From assembly GCA_963751425.1 (NCBI GenBank), contig CAVVUF010000004.1, forward strand, positions 372,001 to 436,000: DNA of 64,000 bases, given 5' to 3'. This document shows positions 52,401 through 62,363 of this stretch, in pieces. The number at the start of each line of letters is the position of its first letter. Within the stretch, counting starts at the first letter, position 1. The notes under the pieces are model-generated. The model searched no databases, was not told the DNA's origin, and saw only the letters and a program-made list of their open reading frames with translations. The DNA is from CAVVUF01 sp963751425 (GTDB lineage: Bacteria; Chloroflexota; Anaerolineae; Anaerolineales; UBA4823). A program made the position numbers and the translations under genes.

Positions 52401-53692
52401 TTAATCCAAATTGCATTCGGCAGAAACTGGACAAAGATCAAAAAGGAATCCCAAACTCTAAGTGGAATTTAAGAATAGCTGCAAAAAAGTCTATAAGAGA
52501 TCGGAATCCCGCCCCACTTCAAGGTTTCTTCAGATTCAAGACTCGTCCGAACCTTAATTGGGAATGCATGGATTGCCACATGACTTTTTCGTTGCACGAA
52601 CGATATGTTGCAGAACAGATAAACACTCCTATCCAATACCCCGAAAATGCTGATCTAGATGGCCCAAATGCACATCTGTTATTAGCTTGGTTTGGTTTAT
52701 TCCGACCCGAATTGCCCATACTTAAAAGGCAAACCTATATAGATCTTGGTTATCACCTGAATGGATTCAATTGCCCGGACATGGACCATTGCCCTGCTCA
52801 GTGGAAGGGGGGACTTAGAGCTGTAAATTTGCCACGTTTTCAAACAGATGTGGAACAATTCCATATTGCTCGAAAGACCCTGGGCAAGGATAGAGAGACA
52901 AAGTTGGGGCATATCTATTTCTTTAGCGGCGAAGTAATTTCTGTAGCCGAGAGATATGCACTTTCTGATCCCAAGGAAGACGATGAAGAACCAAGCGAAG
53001 TAACCAGAAAGAAAATATTTGAGGAAGGTGATCTTTATGCTACCAAATTTTCACCGCATATGGTCGGGATAAGGTTCGATGATCACCTTAATGGATTTCT
53101 AAACAAAACACATTGTTCTGTTACACATTGTGACGATTGTAAGGAAATTGAGCAATTAGAGTTGGGTACAATTTATCGTCCAACTTTACATCTTGGAAAG
53201 AACTATGTCGAGGATGGAAAACCAGTTCAACCAGATCCGCGAACTGTCTGGTGTAATCATAATCGAGCCGGCAAATGTGAGTGGATTAATTGTTCAGGCT
53301 GTCAATATTTCGATTTTAACTCTCTTAGACGTTTTGCAGTTCTACATACCCTGAAGCATGGTATTTTATGGGCTCTTCCAAAATTTACGGGCTTAGATGT
53401 AGGGTCTTTTAAGGGAGTAGTTAATCCTGGTTTTGATTTTAATATTACGGGTATCCCTAATGATTTGGATTTACTCATTATTGATACAAATGATGGCGGT
53501 TCAGGTGCTATTCACTTAATAAATCGATGGTGGGAGAAATATATAGTTCCAATGGCTCTAGAAATTTTAACGATGGCTGCATTACCGTCATTAGATATCA
53601 GAAGAGCCAATCTAAATTTGCCCTATACCTGTGCCTGGTTTAATAGAAATCTATGCCCTGTACTGACTGGTAAATTTATTTCACAACTTTAA
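49420..53692 (+). CDS. SF2 DEAD/DEAH helicase with Zn-ribbons and DUF1998-like tail (N-terminal half badly frame-disrupted)
   Basis: About 1,420 codons. Motif I lies in LLLSVPTGGKKTEAFVFPL (49.93 kb; Lys where Gly is usual), motif Ia in ALILYPTKALANDQA, then PPDILITNPDTLNY, motif II in YFDEVHEYNGIFG, motif III in YVGLSATIGN (about 50.6 kb), and from 51.24 kb in one clean frame PQKTLELGIDIGNV and EYVQRIGRGGRRKD (motifs V, VI). Downstream come several CxxC/CxC ribbons (YICSNPRCGLTY; YRCPQCNAI; WECMDCHMTF), a Cys cluster KCEWINCSGCQYF and the DUF1998-type DLLIIDTNDGGSGAIHLIN. Between 49.6 and 51.2 kb there are at least eight frame changes or stops. No ATG starts the frame; ATT or an upstream shift is possible. 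The architecture is close to COG1205-type defence helicases. Confidence 0.7.
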
Positions 53693-53700
53693 GGTGGGTT

Positions 53701-55519
53701 ATGGTTACCCAAGCAGAAATTGAAAGAAGAATTTATCACCTATGTACAGAAATAGACAGTTCTTACAATGATGCTATTGGGCGTTTAGGAAATAGCAGAC
53801 GTGTAAAACTTGGTGATTTAAACATCCGCAATGAATTCTATAACGACGCAAAAGAGATAATTTCAGGTATATACCTTTCCTCTCGGCAACGCCGATTATT
53901 TTCATCTCGAGACCCGATAGCAGTACAATTTAGACGTCTGCTGCTCGTATTTATGTCAGAATTGATCTATTGGGAATATGAAAAGAGTTTTTGGAATAAG
54001 CTGTATGAGGTAATTGGTATTCCAGGCGACTGGAATTGGTTTACAAACCAAATGTCCCTAGGTTTCCTTGAGAATAATATTGAACTAATCACATGGACGG
54101 GACGTCGTGAATATGTAAGAACTATCATCCTTGAGTTAGGCTTTTCAAGACAGCTAGTTCAAGAAGCAAAGCATTTCGTTTATTGGTTCTTTGAAAAATA
54201 TTCCGACCTTGACCCAAGAAATCTAGATAAAGGGTCTTTTCAAGGAATTATAAAAGCTTATGGGAAAGAACAATTAGACAATGAGGAATTATTTGATTTA
54301 TTGAGGGAAATGGTGGGCTCTGTAAGCCGACTAATTAGGGAAATTCGCAACAAATTCTTAACAAGCAGTGACTTTGAAGATCCAAGTATTATTGAGCAGC
54401 TCGAAGAAGCGTTGGGATTTCACCCTATACGAGGAATATTTGGGTTTCGTGAAATTAAAAGATATTGAAGAATTATTAGATAGCATAAGTAAACGTGTAA
54501 AGCCAAGTGGATTTATGGCGATCATTAAGAGAAAATTGATCGAAAATCGGTTAAATCTTAAGGTCAAAACACCAGATGGAAAAAGTTATGAAGGTAATCA
54601 GGCAAAGGAAATATCAGTCATTTTTGGGAATTACACGATCATAGAAAAAAAGCAAAGCGAAATTCAAGTTGTTCCGAGAGAAGCCCTGACAACATCAAAA
54701 CTCGGAGAAATGCTGCAGAAACCCGAAAATCAATTTCATCGTGATGGTGAGGTTCATGTTTGGATTCATTCATCAACACCATTTCAAGTTTTTCAAGGGA
54801 GTAATGAACCAGAAGAAGCAAGAAGATATTACTGCTTTGGTCTCGAAGGTTATTTATGGTATGGACCATATAAAATTGCTTTACCACTTTCGGCGGAAAA
54901 AGATGGAAAAACATTAGCAACATTGAGTCCACGTCAAGACATTGCCCTCAATCCTCGCCTCAGACTAAATGGAACCGGTGATGGTTTTCAAGTAACAATT
55001 CCCTCCTTTATCTGCTATGAGCCCCAATATTCTTGTAAAACGGTACTTTTCAAATTAAATGATCGGACTATAGAAAACACAACCTATGTGATCAATAGAG
55101 AAGGATTTCTTCAGTTTCAAACAACTCGAGTGGCTGATGTCCTAGAAAATGATGAGAGGCTAAAGATTAGTTTGGTTACCATTGATAATGAGATGATTTT
55201 AAATCGGGTTGTTTATCAATATTTACCCAAGGTGCTTTTATTTAATAGGGCTAATAGAGAATTAATTCGACCGGGTTCACAAGAGTATTCGAGCAATCGT
55301 TTTGTCTTATTTATCGATCGTGATATTGACACGTCTAAAGTCAAAAATATCAAGGTGGAAAAAAGTTCTAGATTTGGTAAATATATTGTCTATCAATTTC
55401 GTTGGATCACAACCTCGGAGCCGTTAGAATTAACTTTTGGAAAAGAGAAATGGATTTTTTCAAAATCTGCAGATATTTTTCTAGAGTTAAAGTTCTCGCA
55501 TTCAAAGTGGAATCTTTAG
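53701..55519 (+). CDS. Unrecognised protein of the modification-restriction cassette (one frameshift)
   Basis: About 606 codons, starting eight bases after the helicase stop. The frame changes at about 54440-54460, where FHPIRGIFGF continues as VKLKDIEELLDSISKRVKPS. The N-terminal half is helical (LEDPRN-type: SDLDPRNLDKGSFQGIIKAY, LLREMVGSVSRLIREIRNKF). The C-terminal half is beta-rich, with RRYYCFGLEGYLWYGPYKIA, LPLSAEKDGKTLATLSPRQD and FLQFQTTRVADVLENDERLK. No catalytic motif or known family is visible. Tight spacing with helicase and S1-domain genes makes it a structural or regulatory component of that system. Confidence 0.6.
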
Positions 55520-55529
55520 ACCGTACGAA

Positions 55530-58100
55530 ATGAATGCAGTATTCGACCCAAACGATTTAGAAATTACAATAAACTATTCGCAGGGATTTGATAAAGTCTT
55601 ATCCTTATTGGATAAATTATCGATCGTCATTGAAAAAGAAGGTCAATTTGTTTCAGATTTCAGCCTTCAAGAACTAAAAGATCTCGATCTTCTAGAAGAA
55701 AACCATAAGGATGAAAGGATAATTCTTAAACTAACCTTTATTCTAGCAAATCTATCAGAAAAGTACCTGGTAGATAAAATGATTGGTACTTATCATTGGA
55801 TACTTACACTTCGTCCTAATCCTTTAACTGACATGGAAACTCTTTCTGATTGTGAGTTTATGATTTTGCCCAAGTTTGAATTGGTTATACCAGATGAATT
55901 ACTGATGGAAGGTAAGATATCTTATTTCTCTGTTAAATGCGATCATCCACTAATTTCCACACAAGACGGTTCGTCTACAGATATTATTCAAATTGATTTT
56001 AAACCCGATGTAACCTTCAATACTCAACAGAAGAAATTAATACCAGTCAAGGTGGAAAAATCCATTCGATTAGTTTTTCCTCCAACTAAAGTAAATATAG
56101 AGTTTATTCCGAGTAAAATCTTTGCAGCCGGGCTGATATTAACGGATAAGTTTAATATCAAAATCATCACTGATATATTCAGATGCAAAGTTTTCTATCA
56201 TTTCTATTCTAGGGCTACCGGATGAATGTGTCTATATCACTTCTAAATTATTTGAAACCAAGATTGAGCTAAATTCTGAGGGTACAGGTAATTTTGAATT
56301 ATTAAATTGTATTTCTTATATCCGTGAGGAAAAAACTTCTTTTGAAATTGTCTATAAAAATTATAAGCGTTCATTCGAAATTATCTGGCACACTAAACTA
56401 CAGTTTATTCCTGAAAAAACTACTAAGAAAATAGATGTCGACTTGGATAAAACCATTCTTCTTCATTTTGAGACTGATGGACCTCCAATTTCAGAATTGA
56501 ATTTCAAAATATCGGATTATAAACTTCGCAATCATGGTGTATACAAATTTCTCTTATCAGAAATTCAATCACAATTTGTTGACTTGCCTTTCGATTTAGA
56601 AAAGATAAAAGACGGAAAAGCTTTATCCTGTTCTGCTTATTGCGGAAATAATAAACTCGACTCGATTGTTATTCCAGTCGGAGATATTGATCCCAAAGAA
56701 GCCCATATAAAACTACAGGAGGAGTTGGAAGCTTTATATTTAGAGATAGAGAAATTATCCCCCTTGGGATTGTTAGAGAAATTAAAATTTGTGGAAGGAT
56801 TGGACCAACAAGGCATTAAAGAAAGAATCCTTATACGAATGTATTCCACTCGAAATATTGATTTTATCAGGCAAGAATATAAGCATCAAAGTTGTAATCT
56901 TAATGAAATAGAAGAATACTTTAAACAATTCGATACAAAATGGTTGGATGATATTAAGCAAATCCCTTTGGGAAAATTAAAACTCTATTGCGGACTACCG
57001 GTAGTAAGTTTAAAAAAGGTGTGCGCGCGTGAACTTGTTTTACGAAATGAATGTGTTGGGGCAGATCACGTTATAGAGGACTTATTAATACCTGGAAAGA
57101 TATCATGGAATGAAGGGTTAGATATTCTATCGGTCAATCGGAGTTGCTCGGCTGAAGATGTACGCGATCGAATTACCTGGGATAAACTTGAACTTGCAAA
57201 TGACGAAATTATTGACTTGATGATAGCCTTAGCTGAAGAATTTCATCCTGCGGTGAAGAGGATGGCAAAAGAGGCAATAGATTGGAAAAAAGCAATCGAA
57301 TGTAAAAAGAACCAAACAGTACTGGAGGTAGAAGTTTTAGGTCATTTCAGTGGTGGCGTAAAAGTGCCTTTTGGATTGCTAACGGGCAAGGTTCCACTTG
57401 ATAAATTAGATCAAGATTTGCATGGTTTGAGGGGAGAGTATAAGGATGCTGTCAATCGTCTTCCCAGACTGGTAAAAACTAAAATAAAAGTTGTAGTAAC
57501 AGAAGCGGATAGATCAAACGACACATTAATTTTTTCAGAAAAAATAGCAAGGGAAAAGATTGCTCAAATTATGTTGAGTGAGTTAAAAAAGGAGATATTA
57601 TCAAGGGGGTTGTTATACATACAACCGATTTCGGCGCTTTCATCGATTTAGGTGGTTTAACTGGATTATTGCATATATCTGAAATCTTCTGGGAAAAGCT
57701 AGCAAATGCCAATGAACTTCCACGGGTTGGTAGGGAAATCGATGTCTGTATTAGCGATGTTGACATAAAAAATATGAAAGTTAGTTTAAGCCTCAAGCGA
57801 CTTCAACCAAATCCATTCATATCTAAGTATGAGATTGGTTCAAATATAAAGGTCCAAGTAACAAGTATCACTGATAATGGGGTCTTTGTAAAAGTCGATG
57901 AACAAATTAATGGTTTTATTCATATATCAGAGTTATCAGATGCAAGGATCGAACATCCCAATAAGATAGTAAAAATCGGGGATATCATTGAAGTTCGTGT
58001 AATGAACTACAATGAAGAACATCAAAATTTAACACTAAGCCTAAAGCAAGCACTTGACGACGACCTTTATCTTGGGCAATTCAGGGTAAAGCACCAGTAA
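55530..58100 (+). CDS. Multi-S1-domain RNA/DNA-binding protein (two frameshifts)
   Basis: About 857 codons, ten bases after the preceding gene. Frames change near 56215 and 57600; the latter is a lost G (GGG to GG) that joins SELKK to GDIIKGVVIHTTDFGAFIDL. The C-terminal third contains S1-type OB-fold repeats: LEVEVLGHFSGGVKVPFGLL, KGVVIHTTDFGAFIDLGGLT with GLLHISEIFWEKL, and IKVQVTSITDNGVFVKVDEQ with INGFIHISELSDARI, as in ribosomal protein S1/Tex. The N-terminal two-thirds is unrecognised. S1 domains bind single-stranded nucleic acid, so it may guide or sense substrate for the helicase. No such gene is part of the described Dpd, BREX or DISARM sets that I know. Confidence 0.75.
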
Positions 58101-58214
58101 AAACACAATCTCTGAGCATAAGTGTATCTGAAGAAATTCTATATTCAAAATTGGCGGTCTGGCAGCTAAAAGAAAAAACGAGTATAGTTTGGGTCACAGT
58201 TGGTAGTGTGAAGC

Positions 58215-58922
58215 ATGTATGAAATTCTATTGAGTTTTCCAGAATTGAAGGAGCAAATTGATCGGTGGAACGAGAATGAGAATCTCGGGCTTCAATTTCA
58301 TGGCATCAGAAACGAGCGGGCATGCTGGACGATAGGAAATAGATTATTAGGCTTGGTTATGCTTGATATAAATTTGACTCGATTAGACTGGGATGATTTC
58401 ACCTGGTCAAGATCTGATATACAAGCTGAACGAGCTTGGCAAGCTCTTCAAGCTCTTTTGAGAGATGCAATGGAGCGCGAACTTTTTCGAGTACGATATA
58501 TCAGATTCGACAAAATTGCGCAAAAGACACTTGAAAAAATGCCTTTCGATAATATGGCGGATGAAATCGCAAAAATACCAGAAGGAGAACGGACACCGGA
58601 ACTAATTAAAGAAATCCGGGCTAAAAATCAAGCAATAAGAGAATTGGAAAGAACTCGTCGAACAAGCTTAACGTCGGAGCAGGCAGCAGAGATTTTTCTC
58701 GGACCGATTCAATCTAGCGAGTTACTTGACCAACAAATTGAGAAACAAAAGGGGAGATATCGCCTCACAGAAGATGAAATCAAGCAACGCAAAAATATCG
58801 TCAACAAAGCTGAGGAAATGAGATCCAATACCCCGGGCATTAAGTGGAAAGCGATTGCCTTAGAACTGGATGTGCCAGAGCGTACTCTAAGGGATTGGCG
58901 GCATAACCCAACCTATAAATAG
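58215..58922 (+). CDS. Hypothetical protein with C-terminal HTH
   Basis: 235 residues. The N-terminus is acidic and aromatic (MYEILLSFPELKEQIDRWNE; LVMLDINLTRLDWDDFTWSR), a long charged helix follows (ELIKEIRAKNQAIRELERTR), and the last 35 residues (GIKWKAIALELDVPERTLRD) look like a resolvase/transposase-type helix-turn-helix. It lies 114 bases after the S1 gene and just upstream of a terminator, so it may be the last gene of the cassette or the first of the phage-like block. Family not recognised. Confidence 0.55.
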   Translation: MYEILLSFPELKEQIDRWNENENLGLQFHGIRNERACWTIGNRLLGLVMLDINLTRLDWDDFTWSRSDIQAERAWQALQALLRDAMERELFRVRYIRFDKIAQKTLEKMPFDNMADEIAKIPEGERTPELIKEIRAKNQAIRELERTRRTSLTSEQAAEIFLGPIQSSELLDQQIEKQKGRYRLTEDEIKQRKNIVNKAEEMRSNTPGIKWKAIALELDVPERTLRDWRHNPTYK

Positions 58923-58940
58923 CGGCAGAAAACGGCAGAA

Positions 58941-58974
58941 AACGGCGGTGCTTACCCACCGCCGTTTTTATTTT
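58941..58974 (+). terminator. Rho-independent terminator
   Basis: AACGGCGGTG (58941-58950) pairs with CACCGCCGTT (58957-58966), a 10-bp GC-rich stem with a 6-base loop, followed by TTTATTTT. Preceded by two tandem CGGCAGAAAA units. It closes the gene at 58215-58922. Confidence 0.85.
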
Positions 58975-59007
58975 GTATGATGTAGGGAAATAAAAGGAGG
59001 TAATCCC

Positions 59008-59223
59008 ATGTATAAAAGATTAACCATTACACTTCTGGAAGCTGAAAAAAACGCACTTCGCATTCTCGCGGAACGTGAATATCGAGACACACATGCCCAG
59101 GCTGCGCTAATAATCCGTGCTGAACTTGAGCGGCTCGGTCTAATCACACTGAGGGCCCCATCCTCCCAGGAAACCCAACTTGTGCCCACTGGGCAAGGGG
59201 AGCATCTAGATCATGCCAAATGA
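59008..59223 (+). CDS. Small ribbon-helix-helix-like protein
   Basis: 71 residues with a near-ideal AAAGGAGG site. YKRLTITLLEAEKNALRILA, EREYRDTHAQAALIIRAELE is a ParD/Arc-like strand-helix-helix with an Arg/Lys-rich start, typical of phage or plasmid copy-control or antitoxin proteins. It overlaps the RepA-like gene by 11 bases, consistent with a regulator-replicase pair. Confidence 0.7.
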   Translation: MYKRLTITLLEAEKNALRILAEREYRDTHAQAALIIRAELERLGLITLRAPSSQETQLVPTGQGEHLDHAK

Positions 59224-60202
59224 ACCTGTCATTCATTGGGCTGAAGAAGCCTTGAAGCCTCAGCCTCAGATAAATTTTATTGTCAGTGGTGTTTTCTCCG
59301 AAGGTAGCTTATCAGTTGTTTTCGGAGAGCCCGGATCAAAGAAAACTTATTCGATGTTAGATGCGGCTGTATGCGTAGCTTTAGGAAAATCCTGGCTGAA
59401 CTTTCCTACGAAACAAGTTCCCGTTTTGATCGTGGATGAGGAATCTGGTAATCAACGTATGAACAAGCGGCTTGGCGATGCTATGCGAGCTCATGGTGCC
59501 GGCAAGGATTTAAAATTGGCATATGTTGTTTTGGAAGGATTTGATCTTCAGGACACTAAAGATCAAAAAAAGCTGCGAGATTTAATAGTAAATACTGAAG
59601 CAAAATTTGTTATCTTAGATGCCCTGGCTGATTTCCTTCGAGGGGATGAGAATTCAGTCAGAGATGTGCTGCCCGGTTTACGCGCATTGCGTTCCATCGC
59701 TGATGACACAAAAGCAGCGGTTGTTTTGATCCACCACTCCGGAAAAAACGGCCGATATAGAGGTTCGTCAAGCATCAAAGGTGCTGTAGATTTAATGCTC
59801 CTTATTCAAAGTAAGCCAAATTCGCCAAACATCGATTTTTCCTGTGAAAAAGCGCGAGATTTAGAACCTTTTTCCTTTTCGGCAGTTGCTCTTTTTGGAG
59901 AAAATACCGTTTCCCTCGCTCCCTCAATAGGAAAAGAGGGTGGGACAGCATTAACCAATGTTGAAAAATTTATAGTGAATTATCTCGAGAAAAATGGTGA
60001 TTCCTACACTAAAGAAATAACCGGAGCTGCTGAGGCTGAAGGCATTTGTAAATCCGAATCAGCCAGAAAAGCCATTAACGATCTGGTAAGTAAAAATAAA
60101 ATCGAACGAAAAAATGAAGGAGGCCCAGGATCTAAAGCCATGTACGGTTTGATGCCAGAGGGTAAATCAGCTATTTTTCAGGCCATAGAAGATGGAGGCT
60201 AA
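59213..60202 (+). CDS. RepA/AAA_25-like replicative ATPase
   Basis: 329 residues. A RecA-like P-loop ATPase: Walker A in VVFGEPGSKKTYSM (about 39-52; the Gly-Lys-Thr is varied to Lys-Lys-Thr, a common feature of this family), LIVDEESGNQRMNKRLGDAM, Walker B in KFVILDALADFLRG, then AVVLIHHSGKNGRYRGSSSI. This is the hexameric RepA/AAA_25 family of plasmids, satellites and phages. The C-terminal 90 residues (VEKFIVNYLEKNGDSYTKEI; ESARKAINDLVSKNKIERKN) form a winged-helix DNA-binding domain. Next to a repeat cluster at 60201-60311 that could be its origin. Confidence 0.85.
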   Translation: MPNEPVIHWAEEALKPQPQINFIVSGVFSEGSLSVVFGEPGSKKTYSMLDAAVCVALGKSWLNFPTKQVPVLIVDEESGNQRMNKRLGDAMRAHGAGKDLKLAYVVLEGFDLQDTKDQKKLRDLIVNTEAKFVILDALADFLRGDENSVRDVLPGLRALRSIADDTKAAVVLIHHSGKNGRYRGSSSIKGAVDLMLLIQSKPNSPNIDFSCEKARDLEPFSFSAVALFGENTVSLAPSIGKEGGTALTNVEKFIVNYLEKNGDSYTKEITGAAEAEGICKSESARKAINDLVSKNKIERKNEGGPGSKAMYGLMPEGKSAIFQAIEDGG

Positions 60203-60255
60203 ACCTGTACCCTGTCCCCGTCTTAAGAGACGGGGAGACCACAGGACAGGTTTTT
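60201..60255 (+). terminator. Large nested hairpin terminator after the RepA-like gene
   Basis: The inner stem CCCCGTCT-TAAG-AGACGGGG (60216-60235) is enclosed by an outer stem AAACCTGT/ACAGGTTT (60201-60208 and 60246-60253) and ends in a run of five T (60251-60255). It begins within the stop codon of the ATPase gene. Confidence 0.8.
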
Positions 60256-60311
60256 ATTTGCAAAACCTGTGGAAAGTACAACTTATCACAGGTTGCCACA
60301 GGTACAGGTTT
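60201..60311. repeat. ACAGG/CCTGT repeat cluster (iteron-like)
   Basis: Eight copies of ACAGG or its complement CCTGT occur in about 110 bases: CCTGT at about 60204, 60211 and 60266; ACAGG at 60241, 60246, 60288, 60299 and 60305. The remaining spacer to 60496 shows no gene. Position just downstream of a RepA-like ATPase suggests a replication origin, though part of the repeats also forms the terminator. Confidence 0.5.
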
Positions 60312-60496
60312 AATCAAACGGTCGTATGATTTTTTACATAAAGGTTGTTAGTGTCTGGTTGTTAGGTTCCAGTGGGAAGGTAGAATACCCCACGCTGAAA
60401 ACTTGTCTATATAACTCGGTGATACTTCAGATACGAGTAGCCAGACAAATTACCCTGCTATCGTATTAATATCAAACTTTTTTATGAGGACGAATT

Positions 60497-60931
60497 ATGC
60501 CATTTGGAAAAGGTTCTGTAACAGAGATTGAACAAAGAAGAAATGCAGCGAAAAAGCATGGGATGTATGGCTTTCAAAGCCGGGGGGAAGCTGCCCTCAA
60601 AAAGCCGGCTCGTTCCCGGTTAATTGAACTGCGGGGGCAAGTTCAGGATCGTAGTGGTGTGCTGGATCTGATTTCGGAGAATGCGGTTAAGGCGGTTATG
60701 CTCGTGGAGTTACTGACTAGCTACATTTACGATCAAAAAACATCCGGCGTGCAGCTTGACGAAATCCCCGCGCTACGTATCTTACCGGGATTTATGAACT
60801 CGGCTCAGCGAGCGCTCAAGGACTTGATATCTCTTATGCCGTCGGATGGGGACGCTATCGATGCAGATAAAATTTTAGCCGAGATCAAAAAGAGGCAAGA
60901 TGGCAACGAAGAAGCAGCAGAACACGAATGA
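60497..60931 (+). CDS. Putative terminase small subunit-like protein
   Basis: 144 residues from ATG 60497 (GAGGACG upstream). Basic N-terminus (VTEIEQRRNAAKKHGMYGFQ; LKKPARSRLIELRGQVQDRS) and helical remainder (ENAVKAVMLVELLTSYIYDQ; DKILAEIKKRQDGNEEAAEH). The overlap of 32 bases with the large terminase subunit downstream and the small, basic, helical build fit a packaging small subunit; no motif proves it. Confidence 0.6.
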   Translation: MPFGKGSVTEIEQRRNAAKKHGMYGFQSRGEAALKKPARSRLIELRGQVQDRSGVLDLISENAVKAVMLVELLTSYIYDQKTSGVQLDEIPALRILPGFMNSAQRALKDLISLMPSDGDAIDADKILAEIKKRQDGNEEAAEHE

Positions 60932-62363
60932 TCTCATTGAACATTGGCGTAAGGTGGGTCCAGTCGAGTGGGCAGAATCCCCCCATGGCTGGATCGCGGT
61001 TGATCGCCAATTGATACAACTCACCCCATGGCAGAGAACGGTATTGCTTGCATGGTGGGAGCGTCGAGAGCAAATCACAACCCTGGCGATTTCGAATGTC
61101 AAAAAAACGGGAAAGACCTTTCTAAACGCGGTGTTGTTAGCTTGGCGCTGGCTAGCATTACCTGGAGAGCACTTCGCAGTAGGAAATGACCTGGACCAGA
61201 GCGCAAGCCGGCAGTTCCAGGAGATCTCCGCGATGATCCGAAGGAATGAATATTTGAAGGCTAATTGTCGCGTAACAACAAAGCAGATCGTTTTTGATCC
61301 TACAGGGAGCATAATAACAGCCCTTCCAGTGGACGCTGCAGGTAACGCCGGCGCCAACCATCTGACGGCCAGTCATACCGAGGCATGGGGTATTGTATAT
61401 GAGAATGGCATTCGAGCCTATGAAGAGTTGACACCCCCTCCAGGATCTCTCTACGGATTGCCAGCTTTGCGTATATGTGATTCATACGCAGGATTTGAAG
61501 GGGAAAGTGATACATGGCACAAGCTGGTTGATCGTGGATTAGTAGGGAATAGGGTCAGCGAAGAGTGGCCTATCTTTATCAGTAATGGTTTGATGCTCTT
61601 TCATATCGATGGCCTGGAGGCTCAAGAGCGTTGTTTTCGTGGTAAGCCAGAACAGGCAGCGGTTTACTATGCGGACCAGCGCGCCAGCCTCAGGCCGGGA
61701 ACATTCTCACGGTTACATGAGAACAAGCGCTCCACTGGCAGCGAAGCATTCATACCGCTGGAAGATTGGGACCGGTGCCTTGATCCTAATTGCCGGCCTA
61801 TGTTGCCATCATTCGAGAGACGTTTATTTGTGGGTGTGGATGCATCCATAAAACATGATAGTGCGAGTGTGGTCGCAGTTTTTTACGACCGACCTCTCTC
61901 AAAAGTGGTGCTGGCGCGTCACCGGGTTTGGCAGCCGTCGCCACGCGAAACTTTGGACATCGATGGTACGATCGGAGATTTCTTACGCGAATTGCAACGC
62001 AGTTATCGACTCGGTGAGGTTCGCTATGATCCCTACCAGCTGCATGATTTGAGCACACGACTGCGCTCGAATGGGCTGCGCATGGTAGAGTACCCTCAGA
62101 GCGTACCGAATCTGACTGCCATGGGGCAGAACTTATTTGAGTTGATCAAGGGCGGGAACCTGATTTTATATCCAGATGAATTCATGCGGACATGTGCGAG
62201 TCATGCGGTAGCGATCCAGTCCAGCCGAGGTTGGAGAATCGCTAAAGAAAAAACATCCTACAAAATCGATGTGATTGTGGCGTTGGCAATGGCAGCATTG
62301 GCAGCATTGGCAGCTGTAGAGAAAGGGCGTGATCGAACTTGGGTACGGCCCATGCTTAGCTGA
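60900..62363 (+). CDS. terL: Phage terminase large subunit
   Basis: 487 residues. N-terminal ATPase: LTPWQRTVLLAWWERREQIT (adenine-binding Q region), Walker A-like SNVKKTGKTFLNAVLLAWRW, then LTASHTEAWGIVYENGI. C-terminal RNase H-like nuclease: RLFVGVDASIKHDSASVVAV (first Asp), LGEVRYDPYQLHDLSTRLRS (second Asp) and KTSYKIDVIVALAMAALAAL (third Asp). All are normal for a headful or cos-type terminase. No portal, capsid or tail gene follows within the window, which fits a phage-satellite or a prophage remnant rather than a complete phage. Confidence 0.88.
   Translation: MATKKQQNTNDLIEHWRKVGPVEWAESPHGWIAVDRQLIQLTPWQRTVLLAWWERREQITTLAISNVKKTGKTFLNAVLLAWRWLALPGEHFAVGNDLDQSASRQFQEISAMIRRNEYLKANCRVTTKQIVFDPTGSIITALPVDAAGNAGANHLTASHTEAWGIVYENGIRAYEELTPPPGSLYGLPALRICDSYAGFEGESDTWHKLVDRGLVGNRVSEEWPIFISNGLMLFHIDGLEAQERCFRGKPEQAAVYYADQRASLRPGTFSRLHENKRSTGSEAFIPLEDWDRCLDPNCRPMLPSFERRLFVGVDASIKHDSASVVAVFYDRPLSKVVLARHRVWQPSPRETLDIDGTIGDFLRELQRSYRLGEVRYDPYQLHDLSTRLRSNGLRMVEYPQSVPNLTAMGQNLFELIKGGNLILYPDEFMRTCASHAVAIQSSRGWRIAKEKTSYKIDVIVALAMAALAALAAVEKGRDRTWVRPMLS

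Noticed and set aside
60201..60311. CRISPR-like array
   Set aside because: Repeat units are only 5-8 bases with irregular spacing; no 25-35 base repeats or spacers and no cas genes.
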